Shown: positions 1 through 8,141, counted from the first letter of the stretch. The stretch is DNA of 64,000 nt from Peribacillus folii (GCF_030271255.1 NZ_JASJOM010000004.1:1-64000); one strand, 5' to 3'. Program-made: numbers and translations. Notes: generated by a model not told the origin, from the letters alone.

Positions 1-1
1 T

Positions 2-361
2 TTCATCTTAGAGGAATACGAATATTACAAGGAAGAGTTCAAAAATAAGAAGCAGCAATATCTGTTGGAGATATGGGAATTCACCATTAATAAAGGTGGA
101 GGGTGTTATATAACTTCTATTAAGCATAAAGGAGAAGCTATTCACCCTTTTGTACATCCTTTTAAATATATGGGTTCTAAAAGAAGTACAGATTCTTCAA
201 GGTTTGCCGTCTGGAACTACTTTCAAATGAATTACGACGGAATACCATATAACAAAATTAGAGTGTGGACATACAATCCTTTTCGTCCTAATCGACTTGC
301 ACAAAGTGAGTATAATGAAACTGATTTTGTATTGGAGTGTGTTCCTCCTAAATACCGATAA
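2..361 (+). CDS. hypothetical protein, 5' end outside window
   Basis: The reading frame is open from the left edge to a TAA at 361, so this is the C-terminal 119 residues of a longer protein. A TTG at 65 could serve as a start, but the codons before it read as coding (FILEEYEYYKEEF, rich in Glu/Lys/Tyr) and no ribosome binding site precedes it. The visible part is polar with many aromatic residues, has no membrane segment and no motif I recognise. It lies in AT-rich accessory DNA upstream of a DUF6414-type gene. Function unknown. Confidence 0.5.
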   Translation, partial: FILEEYEYYKEEFKNKKQQYLLEIWEFTINKGGGCYITSIKHKGEAIHPFVHPFKYMGSKRSTDSSRFAVWNYFQMNYDGIPYNKIRVWTYNPFRPNRLAQSEYNETDFVLECVPPKYR

Positions 362-678
362 CAAAAGGTAACTTACGAAGGTTTAAATTCCATGAAACAA
401 AGTAACCTATTATCTCTTTCTATTTTTTCTTACTTTGTTTACCATCCTTACGCCTATTTCTATTTACATTCATTTTCTTTCCCTTCTATCCTTTAGCAGT
501 AAACTTCTAATATATCTTTAAACGATTCCTAGTAATAACTCTTTTTTCAAACAATATTTCATCAAATATAGTTGAATAATCAGGGTCAAATCCAATCATA
601 TTATCTCTAATAGCTAATGATATAAACTTCCAATTCCAAAGAAATAACCCAATCAAATTACGCAAAGTTTTTTTTGTA

Positions 679-705
679 AAAAGTCCTTCCGGTAGAAGGA
701 CTTTT
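679..705. terminator. bidirectional intrinsic terminator
   Basis: Perfect 11-bp inverted repeat AAAAGTCCTTC / GAAGGACTTTT with a 5-nt loop, A-rich before and T-rich after. It can end the edge-cut gene on the plus strand or decayed genes on the minus strand. Confidence 0.75.
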
Positions 706-750
706 CAATATTTATTACAAATTACTAAGGAGCTTTACTCCTTTAACTCG

Positions 751-1160
751 TTATAAACTGCCCATGCGGATTCTCATTGTAATCATATACGGAATGTTAT
801 TCGAAGTCATTCTATTTCCATTTTTGTAATAAATCTCTATGTATTCTCTCTTTCTTTAGAAATAGTTACCTTAGATAATTCTTCTGCATTAAGCTTAGAA
901 AATCCCGTCATTGCTTTCTAAAGTAATATCTAGACGAAAAATAACATCATCTTTTCCCTAGAATACGAACCCCCCTAAATTATTAGGGAAGGCTCATTGT
1001 AAGAGAACTTTATTAACATATTAGGTTGAATGTATATTCTCTAGAATTTTCCGGTTTTCATTCTACCATTTCAAAATCACGAAATTCTTATGTAGCAGCT
1101 TTTCCACACCCAAGTGCAGGAGTGGTAACAATTACATTCTTCAAAATATACTCAATTAGT
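751..1160 (-). pseudogene. decayed coding fragments, unknown family
   Basis: On the minus strand, short stretches in shifting frames look protein-coding, for example VIVTTPALGCGKAAT near 1090-1135, then KDDVIFRLDITLESNDGIF, then AKLNAEELSKVTISKEREN, separated by stops and frame changes and ending at a TAA at 751. This looks like one gene broken by many mutations. The family is not recognised and the extent is approximate. Confidence 0.3.
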
Positions 1161-1290
1161 ATTGGTGAAAAATCCCCTTATATACCGCTATACATAAAAC
1201 AACCTATATTGGAATTATTTATAAATACATTCACCCTATTATACGAGGATACATACTAAACTATAAAAACCACTTTGAACTGTTCAGGAA

Positions 1291-2493
1291 TTACTTGAAA
1301 GGATTTTTAATCGGTTCGATATATATTGCTATTGGAGTTATTGCAATATTATTTTCACCCACTGTTGGAAGTAGTCCTGTTTTTTTTGTTAACGTGTCAA
1401 TTTCCTTAATAATTCCTTTGACAGCACTACTTAATTCTATATCGTTAGATTTTGACAACAAATCAGTAATGTTGTCACCAAATTCTTTAAATGTCTCCTC
1501 TAGCTTATATTTGGAGGGACTTTGCAAAGATGTGATTTGACCAATAATTGTCCAACGTGTATCTTCAAAATATCCATATTTGAAGGATAAATCTGTTCTT
1601 TCCTCTAATAAGTACTTTTCTTTTAATTGTGATTCAAAACTAAGTGTACTATCATTTAAGGTCATTAAATCCGCTTTTAATAGGATATCTAACGGAATCA
1701 TCTCACCCGATAATACATCATTAACGACGTCTACAATAGCGCTAAACTTTTCACCGTTCCCTGCGGTTATATCACTCGGCGAAAACTGATTTAAAATACT
1801 TGCTAAAGATAATTTCCTTAAATATTCATCACCTTTATCTTTAATAAGTTCAATATACCTTTTTGTATCTTCAGAAAAAGAATCACTATCATCTTGATTC
1901 TCATTAGTTTTAGAATACTCATACGACTCTATAAGATTAGTGTAGTTTCCCTGAATATATCTTGCAGAATGCTCTATAACTCTACCTATCATATTTGCAA
2001 AGTTTATAGCATTTCTATAGTCTGTAATCTCTAAAGAAGCAGCAGTAAATTTTATAAAATGGGAAACCTCTAACTTTTCCTTTATTTCGTTAGCTGTATA
2101 TTTATTTTCAGCTACTATTTCATCAAGGTCGATTAGAAAGTCTGTTCCCCTTAAACTTTCTTCCAATAACGAATACTGAAAATGCTCTAAGGTTCTATTT
2201 GAGCTAGCTAGCCCTATATTTTTATTAGTTTTAGTTTTTTCCCCACCTATGTTCCCTTTTAAAGACCCTTCTACTTTACCTAAGTATCCTAAAATAAAAT
2301 CGAGTAATTTCTCACTACCTTGCCCTAGTCCAAATTTCCCCGCTACCTCTGCATTGATTTTTTTGGCTGTCACAATTTGTTCTTCTTCTGTTTCAGAGGT
2401 CTGAATATCCCTAATCAATCCACCGAAAAGTTGAGAAAAATAGGAATTAAGCTTTTCCTGATTAATATATATAAAATCTCTTGGTTTAAACAT
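1291..2493 (-). CDS. DUF6414-type protein of unknown function
   Basis: A soluble protein of about 400 residues. The N-terminal signature FKPRDFIYINQEKLNSYFSQLFGG resembles the DUF6414 family, which begins with a similar RDFIYLD..LNSYLSQ motif; this is recognition by eye. A Gly/Ser/Lys-rich segment (about residues 50-90) is followed by a long charged, probably helical region and a C-terminal segment ending in an IAITPIAIYIEP strand. No membrane segment or enzyme motif is seen. The start is uncertain: ATG 2493 fits the family N-terminus, but the only good ribosome site (AAAAGGTGG near 2520) would better suit a TTG at 2505 or GTG at 2520. It sits alone beside the integrase, in AT-rich DNA typical of mobile-element cargo. 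Confidence 0.55.
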   Translation of the reverse strand: MFKPRDFIYINQEKLNSYFSQLFGGLIRDIQTSETEEEQIVTAKKINAEVAGKFGLGQGSEKLLDFILGYLGKVEGSLKGNIGGEKTKTNKNIGLASSNRTLEHFQYSLLEESLRGTDFLIDLDEIVAENKYTANEIKEKLEVSHFIKFTAASLEITDYRNAINFANMIGRVIEHSARYIQGNYTNLIESYEYSKTNENQDDSDSFSEDTKRYIELIKDKGDEYLRKLSLASILNQFSPSDITAGNGEKFSAIVDVVNDVLSGEMIPLDILLKADLMTLNDSTLSFESQLKEKYLLEERTDLSFKYGYFEDTRWTIIGQITSLQSPSKYKLEETFKEFGDNITDLLSKSNDIELSSAVKGIIKEIDTLTKKTGLLPTVGENNIAITPIAIYIEPIKNPFK

Positions 2494-2520
2494 ATTATTG
2501 TACAAAATACAAATTACCAC

Positions 2521-2926
2521 CTTTTCAATTTTCAGTTATCATTTACACTATTTAGCTAAATTTAGAAAGAACGAACATAAATGTGAAAGCGATATCCTTT
2601 ATTCCATAAGGGAGTATAAGTTCAGTTGTTCCAACATTTCCCCTACTAAATAACTTCACTAATTATAGCATAGTGATTGTGACAGATAATGGCATTTTTT
2701 CAAACCATTTTATTCTAGCTTTAGTTTAGAGCGGTAATATTTAAAAGCTTGTTATGAATTACTTCAGAGAAAAAGTTTTTAAATATGAGAAGAAGGTTGG
2801 ATTTCTTTCTGTAACAGTGTTTTTTGCTTATTATCAGATTGGTCTACAATTCCACTTTTTATGGTAAAATATAGATAAGGAAACCTTCACAGACAAAGGG
2901 TAACTTCCAAGGAGGTTGTTCTTACT
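2521..2926. other. intergenic region upstream of integrase
   Basis: A 400-bp AT-rich gap between the divergent DUF6414-type gene and the integrase. It must hold both promoters, but I see no clean -35/-10 pair, no inverted repeat longer than about 7 bp and no coding fragment that I trust. Confidence 0.4.
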
Positions 2927-4057
2927 GTGACAGGAAGTATCAATAAAAATAAACAAACGGGAAAATGGGATTTCATATTTAACAGCGGTATTAACCCCAT
3001 GACTGGTAAACGTAAACAAATTAGAAGAAGAGGCTTTGAATCAAAACGCCATGCTCTAGATGAAATGACAAAGCTAAGAGCAGAAGTATTAGAAGATGAG
3101 TTCCTAGACCTGACAAAGATGACTTACGAACGCTATATGGAGGAGTGGTTTCTAGAAAGGAAGAATACACTACAAAAGACTACTTTTGAAATTCATTCTA
3201 TCTATTTTCGAAATGTCATAAAACCAAAAATGGGTCAGTTAAAGGTACAGCAGATTGCTCCAATACAAATTCAAAAGTTTATCAATGAATTAGTAAACGA
3301 CACGAACTATTCAGCACACACCATCCATCTAATTTTCCGGATTGTTAGTGCTTCATTAAAAAAAGCAAAAGTTTTGAAATTAATAAAGCATAACCCTTCT
3401 GATGGAATCACTCTTCCAAAGATTAAGAAAAGAGAAATGAGTATTTGGACGCTCAAACAAGTCAATCAATTCATCAGCGAATCTAGTAATATTAATAGAT
3501 TGACTCGCTGTTATATCGGATTTCTAATTTCTATCTTTACAGGTATGAGGCAAGGAGAGATTCTAGGAATGCGTTGGAAAGATGTCGATTTTGAAACACA
3601 AACTATATTTGTTCGGCAAACATTAACACAAAATGCTGAAATAAAATCAGGTGCAAAGAATGAAACGAGCGTCCGTTCAATTCACATCCCTAGTAAATTA
3701 GTGGACGAGTTAAGGACCTACAGGAAAATGGTCTTACAGGAAAAGTTAACTCACGGGCAAAGTTACCACAATAACGACTTAGTTGTTTGCACAAGGGAAG
3801 GTAAACCCATGATACCAAGAAATTTCCGCAAGGAGTTCTATAATTTGACTGAAAAGATAGGACTGCCCAAAATTCGGTTTCATGACCTTAGACATACACA
3901 TGCTACTATCTTGATTCAACAAAATGTAAATGTAAAGCTTATTTCAGAACGATTAGGTCATGCAGATATTGAAACAACGCTCAATACTTATAGTCATGTC
4001 CTTCCCGATATGCAGAAATCTGTCTCGGATAAATTGGACAAAATTATAGGAATGTGA
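2927..4057 (+). CDS. phage-type tyrosine recombinase (integrase)
   Basis: A 376-residue site-specific recombinase of the lambda/Tn916-type class. The N-terminal part (about 1-60, KNKQTGKWDFIFNSG..TGKRKQIRRRGF) is an AP2-like arm-binding domain. The core-binding SAM-like domain covers about 65-165. The catalytic domain from about 175 shows Arg in TGMRQGEILGMRW, HDLRHTHATIL, LGHADIETTLNTYSHV and the nucleophile Tyr near residue 357. All hallmark residues are present, so it may be active. A GTG start follows AAGGAGG by 11 nt. The last 4 nt overlap the next gene (GTGA). The integrase lies at the right end of AT-rich cargo DNA, suggesting that the element's right junction is just after 4057 and its left end is outside the window. 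Confidence 0.9.
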   Translation: MTGSINKNKQTGKWDFIFNSGINPMTGKRKQIRRRGFESKRHALDEMTKLRAEVLEDEFLDLTKMTYERYMEEWFLERKNTLQKTTFEIHSIYFRNVIKPKMGQLKVQQIAPIQIQKFINELVNDTNYSAHTIHLIFRIVSASLKKAKVLKLIKHNPSDGITLPKIKKREMSIWTLKQVNQFISESSNINRLTRCYIGFLISIFTGMRQGEILGMRWKDVDFETQTIFVRQTLTQNAEIKSGAKNETSVRSIHIPSKLVDELRTYRKMVLQEKLTHGQSYHNNDLVVCTREGKPMIPRNFRKEFYNLTEKIGLPKIRFHDLRHTHATILIQQNVNVKLISERLGHADIETTLNTYSHVLPDMQKSVSDKLDKIIGM

Positions 4058-4653
4058 CCGAATTAGTGACCACTAAACATTTTCAGTGCCTTAAATGTAG
4101 TCATATCAATGGTTCAGGTACCTTTTACCCCTACATGCCCGAAGAAGGCATGGTCGAAGAAGCCGAACTGAAAATCCACCAGGCCTCACATGCCCGCTAC
4201 TTCGAGGACTTCTTGAAGTTCGTCGAATATGGCGAATCGATGCCGGAAATCATGAAAAACCAGGTCATCCACATGGTCCATGAACATGTGTCCGCTCAAT
4301 TCGAAGAAAACAGTGACGAATTGCACAAATTCGAACAGGACCTCGAAATCTGGGAAACGAGTGAAAAGCGGGAAATCCAGGAACGCCTTGAAACGCACCA
4401 GGTCGTCGAAGCCACAGCCCAGATTGTCGAGCACACACCTGAAGCAGAGCTGCGCATGAAGCTTGGCAGTACGTCAATAAAAGGACTGTTAGCCGATTTC
4501 GGCGATAGCATCCACTTAGGAAAGATTAATGGGAAGTATGTATTGATGATAGAATCTGATACGATAGAGTTCGATAAAGGTGTCTCGCCGATTGAATTTC
4601 ATAGGCCGGATGATTTGCAGGTACTGATTGAAAAAATCATAAATAAAGATTAA
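4054..4653 (+). CDS. hypothetical protein, probable element-host junction ORF
   Basis: 199 codons overlapping the integrase stop by 4 nt (GTG start inside GTGA); a second in-frame GTG lies at 4066. The first ~22 codons are AT-rich and encode a CLKC motif. From about 4115 the base composition jumps to GC-richer, host-like codons encoding an acidic, helical, cytoplasmic-looking protein (KFVEYGESMPEIM, QFEENSDELHKFEQDLEIWE). The abrupt change suggests the element inserted into the 5' part of a chromosomal gene and supplied a new start. The protein family is not recognised. Alternative: a native gene that is simply uneven in composition. A terminator follows at 4743. Confidence 0.6.
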   Translation: MTELVTTKHFQCLKCSHINGSGTFYPYMPEEGMVEEAELKIHQASHARYFEDFLKFVEYGESMPEIMKNQVIHMVHEHVSAQFEENSDELHKFEQDLEIWETSEKREIQERLETHQVVEATAQIVEHTPEAELRMKLGSTSIKGLLADFGDSIHLGKINGKYVLMIESDTIEFDKGVSPIEFHRPDDLQVLIEKIINKD

Positions 4654-4660
4654 AAATAGC

Positions 4661-4715
4661 CCGAGTCACACCAAAATTTGATGATTGGTGACTCGGCATG
4701 TGACTCTAGAGTCAC
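4661..4715. repeat. clustered GAGTCAC/GTGACTC inverted repeats
   Basis: Four copies of the heptamer GAGTCAC or its complement lie at 4663-4669, 4688-4694, 4700-4706 and 4709-4715. The first two form a 9-bp stem CCGAGTCAC / GTGACTCGG; the last two form a perfect 16-bp palindrome GTGACTCTAGAGTCAC. Such spacing is more like protein-binding sites or a recombination site than a plain terminator. Confidence 0.6.
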
Positions 4716-4742
4716 AAAATACCTGTGTTATATCCTCATTAG

Positions 4743-4767
4743 GGCGGTCATTGTGACTGCCTTTTTT
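4743..4767 (+). terminator. intrinsic terminator
   Basis: Stem GGCGGTCA / TGACTGCC (one G-T pair), 3-nt loop, then six T. It ends the plus-strand integrase-junction transcript. Confidence 0.7.
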
Positions 4768-5035
4768 AATTTCTATATTCCATTTTATTAGCCTCCTAGT
4801 TTTGTAAGAATCCTATCAATTCATGTAATAGCATGTTAAAGCGTTTCATAAGAGATAACTTTATAAAATGCAGCACCCTTCATTCACCTTACGTTTACTT
4901 CAACTCTGAATGCAATATTAGACCAGACTCAACTAAAACCCCACTTCCTTGAACTTGTCGATACAGTTATTGAAATGAAAGCACACAGAGAAACCCAAAA
5001 TCTTATTTATTCATTATAATAATCCTCCTTAGTTT
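4768..5035. other. decayed stretch downstream of holin fossil
   Basis: On the minus strand an AAGGAGG site (near 5022-5028) precedes an ATG whose frame stops after three codons, and a second AGGAGG (near 4793) precedes a five-codon frame. These look like remnants of genes that followed the holin. No readable protein remains. Confidence 0.3.
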
Positions 5036-5254
5036 TTAGTTTCTGTTATCACTAACAATGATTTGCGTAATTTCATTTACATCTTGGGCTAATGTCGAGA
5101 ATGCTTGAACTTATGCTTCAATTACATCTTAATTTTTTTCAATTACAGTCTGATAATTGGATTCGCGTTCTTTGTTGGTTTTCATTGTGGAATACAATAT
5201 CCATACAAATAAAGCTGCGAATCCTCGTTCTTTTAATAACACATCTGTTTCCAA
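5036..5254 (-). pseudogene. BhlA/UviB-type holin-like gene, two internal stops
   Basis: Read from a TTG at 5254, 7 nt after GAGGTG, the frame gives a 72-residue protein starting LETDVLLKERGFAALFVW, then ILYSTMKTNKERESNYQTVI. This matches the BhlA/UviB small holin-like family: short acidic N-terminus, one membrane helix (about residues 11-24), then a TxKERE turn and a coiled tail. TAA codons interrupt it at codons 42 and 48 before its natural TAA at codon 73, and no frameshift is needed. It follows a CBO0543-type membrane gene, the usual phage lysis-module neighbourhood. Family assignment is by eye; the gene is almost certainly dead. Confidence 0.7.
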
Positions 5255-5319
5255 ATTTCATCACCTCTTTCACTGCAAAATAAAAAGCCACCCCTTTTGG
5301 GACGACTTGGATTGAATTG

Positions 5320-5844
5320 CTATTTAATTTTTTCAAGTGGTATTTTTAAAGCGTAAAAAATAAATATGATCCATACAAATGACAATCCCCAAGCTAATAA
5401 GGGATTTTTATAATGTATACGTAAAAATGAAAACATAACAATATTAAACAAAACAGACCACCAGATATTCCAACCATTAAAGTGATTGATCAAGTCTAAA
5501 AACTTTAAATTCAGTAATTCTAATGTTGAATATAGAATAACCCAAAGAGTGATCCAAAATGTTTTTTTCCAAATCGTTTGTGGGAAACGTCCCAGATATA
5601 TCAATATTGTAGCAGGATATGAAACAAACATTATCATCAATGAAATAATTAAGTCATTTCTCAAGATATGTTCACCTAAAATGTTTTCTTGATAAGCCCA
5701 AAGTTGATGGTTGTATAGCAAGCAACTATATAGAAGATCGCCAATAATAAAGAATAGAATGGTCGAATAATAATCCTTCCATCTTCTCCAATCGCCCCAT
5801 TTAATTCCTGCTAATAAGAAAAGTGCGTTAAATAAGAAATGCAT
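5320..5844 (-). CDS. CBO0543-type integral membrane protein
   Basis: A 174-residue hydrophobic protein with about five membrane helices. The pattern at the N-terminus (FNALFLLAGIKWGDW, then YYSTILFFIIGDLLYSCLL) is that of the CBO0543 family, small membrane proteins of unknown function in Bacillus and Clostridium. The start at ATG 5844 was preferred over the more distant ATG at 5880 because AACTGGAG lies 6 nt before it and the family begins there. It reads in the same direction as the holin fossil downstream and the tail-like fragments upstream. It is intact although its neighbours are broken. Function unknown. Confidence 0.7.
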   Translation of the reverse strand: MHFLFNALFLLAGIKWGDWRRWKDYYSTILFFIIGDLLYSCLLYNHQLWAYQENILGEHILRNDLIISLMIMFVSYPATILIYLGRFPQTIWKKTFWITLWVILYSTLELLNLKFLDLINHFNGWNIWWSVLFNIVMFSFLRIHYKNPLLAWGLSFVWIIFIFYALKIPLEKIK

Positions 5845-5977
5845 AATTTTCTCCAGTTTTTTTCTTAGCATTCTTCCCATTCTGTTAAGAAAGAATTCAA
5901 AGAAAGCACTCTGTTATGAGCGCTCTAAATTTCTGAAGCTGCAAATGGTTTACCGCACAGTTTGTTCCTACCGTTGT

Positions 5978-6186
5978 TTAAACATCAAATACATTTTTCT
6001 CACCTATTGCTATAAAGCCCAAAAAGATGTCATTCGTTAAACTTGCCAATGGTATAACTGTTCCAGTGACATCAGTGAACTTCAATTCAAAGTAGCTAGT
6101 AAATGAATTTGAAACCCTTGCTACGTATTTAACGCTACTGCTAAACCATTCTTGATTCGGAATAACTACTGGTCTTAATGTTTCAT
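5978..6186 (-). pseudogene. small phage-module ORF with 5' frameshift
   Basis: A GGGGTG site precedes ATG 6186, but the frame stops after three codons. One nucleotide out of phase a 65-residue frame opens (LRPVVIPNQEWFSSSVKYVA ... IGEKNVFDV) and runs to TAA at 5978. The 209-nt distance is not a multiple of three, as expected for a single-base indel near the start. It reads like a small beta-rich structural protein. Family not recognised. Confidence 0.45.
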
Positions 6187-6247
6187 TTTATCACCCCTAT
6201 TTTTATACACCGTATCTTGTATTTATCGGAAACCATATTCCGTCCTG

Positions 6248-6421
6248 TTATTGAGTCATTTCTGATACTGCATCAATAGATATTTCCCCGTTCAAATTAA
6301 CAGATATCCTAATCGTGGTCACTATTCCTCCACTTGTATTACTTCCGTTTTGTGGGTAGTTATGTGTGATCCCTAGAGGTCTGCAATCTATTGGTAATGT
6401 AGCGGCGATTACAAAGGTTTA
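6248..6421 (-). pseudogene. 3' fragment of a phage tail/fibre-like gene
   Basis: An uninterrupted 57-codon frame without a start reads VIAATLPIDCRPLGITHNYP, then a short Gly/Ser linker and IRISVNLNGEISIDAV, ending at TAA 6248. The LP.dCRP.g..y motif followed by a beta-strand hairpin is typical of C-termini of phage tail fibre or minor structural proteins. The 5' part is gone. With the ORFs below it, it fits a tail-to-lysis gene order on the minus strand. Confidence 0.45.
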
Positions 6422-6489
6422 TAGGCAATAATAGTGACCGGTAGATTAATAAAAAATGTCTCTTATTCCTGTTAAAAGGTTTACTACAT

Positions 6490-6526
6490 AAAGAGAGAAT
6501 GCATTACGAAATAGCATTCTCTCTTT
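6490..6526. terminator. strong bidirectional terminator
   Basis: Perfect 13-bp stem AAAGAGAGAATGC / GCATTCTCTCTTT with an 11-nt loop. It separates the phage-like fossil from the small genes at 6.5-6.9 kb. Confidence 0.75.
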
Positions 6527-6537
6527 ATATTGATTCA

Positions 6538-6687
6538 TTACATCCATTTATTATATCTACATACCCCTTGCTTTTTATGCGTTCTTATTAGTTTTGCTTC
6601 ATATCTTGCTTCTTTTTTCTGAATTAAATCCGCCAGAATACTTTCAAAAGGATTCCAACAATCAATTTTTAAATTTAATTTCCCCAT
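6538..6687 (-). CDS. small hypothetical protein (49 aa)
   Basis: ATG 6687 to TAA 6540 encodes a 49-residue basic protein (MGKLNLKIDCWNPF ... ARYEAKLIRTHKKQGVCRYN) with two Cys. Its start overlaps, out of frame, the last 26 nt of the broken zinc-ribbon gene upstream, an arrangement typical of translational coupling, and a strong terminator follows. No good ribosome site is seen. It may be real or the surviving 3' piece of a larger broken gene. Family not recognised. Confidence 0.4.
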   Translation of the reverse strand: MGKLNLKIDCWNPFESILADLIQKKEARYEAKLIRTHKKQGVCRYNKWM

Positions 6688-6915
6688 AATCTACATCAAA
6701 AGTATTTGGATATCCACATTCATTACCAGAACAATATGCACATGCAGTGTTGTTCTATCTTTATTCCATATATTCGGCCTAATTGATTCTTTATTTTTTG
6801 GCAAGGTTTGGGCTCTTAATTTTTTCATTTCTTTGTTGTGGTACTTAATAATACCATTCAAATTTCATATGACAATCTTGACAGTTTTGTTTCTTATCAA
6901 ATTAACATGTTTCAT
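6662..6915 (-). pseudogene. broken zinc-ribbon-like small protein
   Basis: An AAAGGAGA site precedes the ATGs at 6915 and 6908. Frames then switch: KQNCQDCHMKFEWYY, a stop, NKESIRPNIWNKDRTTLHVH, a frameshift, and CSGNECGYPNTFDVDYGEI to TGA 6662. Put together, CxxC and CxxxxC pairs about 50 residues apart suggest a small zinc-binding protein of about 80 residues. At least one nonsense and two frameshift mutations are needed, so it is dead. Confidence 0.5.
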
Positions 6916-6998
6916 TCTCCTTTCTCTATATTAATTCTATATTAATTTAACTTCCAAGAATGAATTACCTGTACAATAGGGAAAAAGGAGGGAGTTAA

Positions 6999-7214
6999 AT
7001 GTACATTACTAAGGATGGAGATATTCTAAAGTCTGATTTGGATTTTGAAGCACATCAACATTTGCTAACTGCTGTTGATGTAGAATACTTAAATGAAAAA
7101 GCAGTTCTTACAACTGGGTTTGTTCAAGAATTCACTGGAGACTATGTGAAAGTAAATAATCATCTTTTTAATCGAAAAGCTCACCTTTTTGTCTCTCGGC
7201 CATTTTTTAAATAA
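6999..7214 (+). CDS. small hypothetical protein (71 aa)
   Basis: A 71-residue soluble protein (MYITKDGDILKSDLDFEAHQ ...) following a near-perfect AAAGGAGGGAG site 5 nt before ATG, and followed by a terminator at 7237. Start, stop and signals are all clear, so I regard it as a real, singly transcribed gene. It looks like a short beta-strand protein; the family is not recognised. Its neighbours are minus-strand small genes, so it is monocistronic. Confidence 0.65.
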   Translation: MYITKDGDILKSDLDFEAHQHLLTAVDVEYLNEKAVLTTGFVQEFTGDYVKVNNHLFNRKAHLFVSRPFFK

Positions 7215-7236
7215 TTTTCCATTATAATATACACAA

Positions 7237-7270
7237 GAAAAACACTTAACCAAATGGTCGAGTGTTTTTC
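7237..7270. terminator. bidirectional terminator between convergent small genes
   Basis: Perfect 10-bp stem GAAAAACACT / AGTGTTTTTC with a 14-nt loop, between the plus-strand gene ending at 7214 and the minus-strand gene ending at 7294. Confidence 0.7.
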
Positions 7271-7293
7271 TATTTGACTCCCCACAGGTGTCT

Positions 7294-7500
7294 TTAAATT
7301 AATTTGAAGCCTATCATTTTAAATTCATTTACAGGTCGATGAATTGCCTTCCCCAATTGTTCACTAAGTTCATTAAAATCCTTCATATCGTCAGGATTAA
7401 TATCTTCTCTAACGTTTAGTATCTCATACCGATCATATTGCTCTGGGATGAGTCTTTCGTTAACATGAATGGAAAGCCTATATTGTACTCTTATATTCAT
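7294..7500 (-). CDS. small hypothetical protein (68 aa)
   Basis: A 68-residue protein starting at ATG 7500, 6 nt after AAAGGAGATGG. The first half forms a beta-strand pattern (NIRVQYRLSIHVNERLIP), the second is acidic and helical. There is no membrane segment, Cys pair or motif I know. The strong ribosome site and flanking terminator support a real gene. It stands alone between the 71-aa gene and the dead metallopeptidase gene. Function unknown. Confidence 0.6.
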   Translation of the reverse strand: MNIRVQYRLSIHVNERLIPEQYDRYEILNVREDINPDDMKDFNELSEQLGKAIHRPVNEFKMIGFKLI

Positions 7501-7629
7501 TTAACCATCTCCTTTAATAAAAGTTCGTTAAAAAGCTATGATTTCTTGCAAATAAAAACATCCGATTCCTCAGATGCCTTAAAAATCATTTTACTTATTT
7601 ATGTGAATCTGTTGCTTTAAAACTTTATA

Positions 7630-8090
7630 CTATATTTCACTTTCTGCTACTTTATACATAATTTCAATTCTTTGTTTATTTAACTCTTCAACTTCTTTCG
7701 CTTCTTCCAAGCTGACCTTCTTTATTTTAAGGAACACATCATATAAATCTTTCTCGATAAATAATTCTGCAATTCTCCAAGCATTTTTCTCTGCAAGAAT
7801 TCTTTTTTCCTTTATAATCTCTAGAAGTCTTTCGTTAAACCCATTTTGGCAAGTAAATTAACACTACTTAATACAACATTTCCTAATTCATCAAATTCAG
7901 GAGTCAAGAACATGTCCTAATTTGTGATATAAAATAACCTTCGAATAATCTTCTAAAGATAATTCATACATTTTGTAAAAAATAGTCCAGACTTTTTAAA
8001 TTCACTTTAATTTAATTTGCTACGGGATCAAAGATCATAACAACAGAGTTATCGGTTAAGACTAAAATTACTTTTTTACGTACCCTTTCA
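7630..8090 (-). pseudogene. dead ImmA/IrrE-like metallopeptidase gene
   Basis: The minus strand can be read across three frames: DNSVVMIFDP, IKVNLKSLDYFLQN, YELSLEDYSKVILYHKLGH, PEFDELGNVVLSSVNLLAKMG, ERLLEIIKEKRILAEKNAW and a long helical tail to TAG 7630. The arrangement resembles ImmA/IrrE-type zinc peptidases, where HExxH binds zinc. Here the site (7912-7926) reads HKLGH: the catalytic Glu codon GAA has become AAA. With at least one nonsense codon and three frameshifts the gene is inactive. The N-terminus is unclear; no helix-turn-helix partner gene is visible. Confidence 0.55.
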
Positions 8091-8102
8091 AACCCAACTT
8101 AA

Positions 8103-8141
8103 AAACCCTGCTACCTCCTCATGGAAAGATTAGCTGGGTTT
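8103..8141 (-). terminator. intrinsic terminator of the acetyltransferase gene
   Basis: Minus-strand stem AAACCCAGCTA / TAGCAGGGTTT with one A-A mismatch, followed by TTTTT. It lies 50 nt past the stop of the GNAT gene. Confidence 0.6.

Larger units (their letters stand above)
362..1290. other. gene-poor AT-rich stretch
   Basis: No intact gene is convincing here. It contains one strong hairpin (679-705) and minus-strand fragments that read as decayed coding DNA (about 751-1160). The 77-codon plus-strand ORF at 1026-1259 has no ribosome binding site and is antisense to those fragments, so it was not called. Confidence 0.5.

Noticed and set aside
1026-1259. 77-codon plus-strand ORF
   Set aside because: No ribosome site and antisense to minus-strand fragments that read more like protein.
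5092-5336. Open frames on both strands over the holin fossil (63 and 65 codons)
   Set aside because: The third frame on the minus strand gives a recognisable BhlA-type protein with its own ribosome site; these are shadows.
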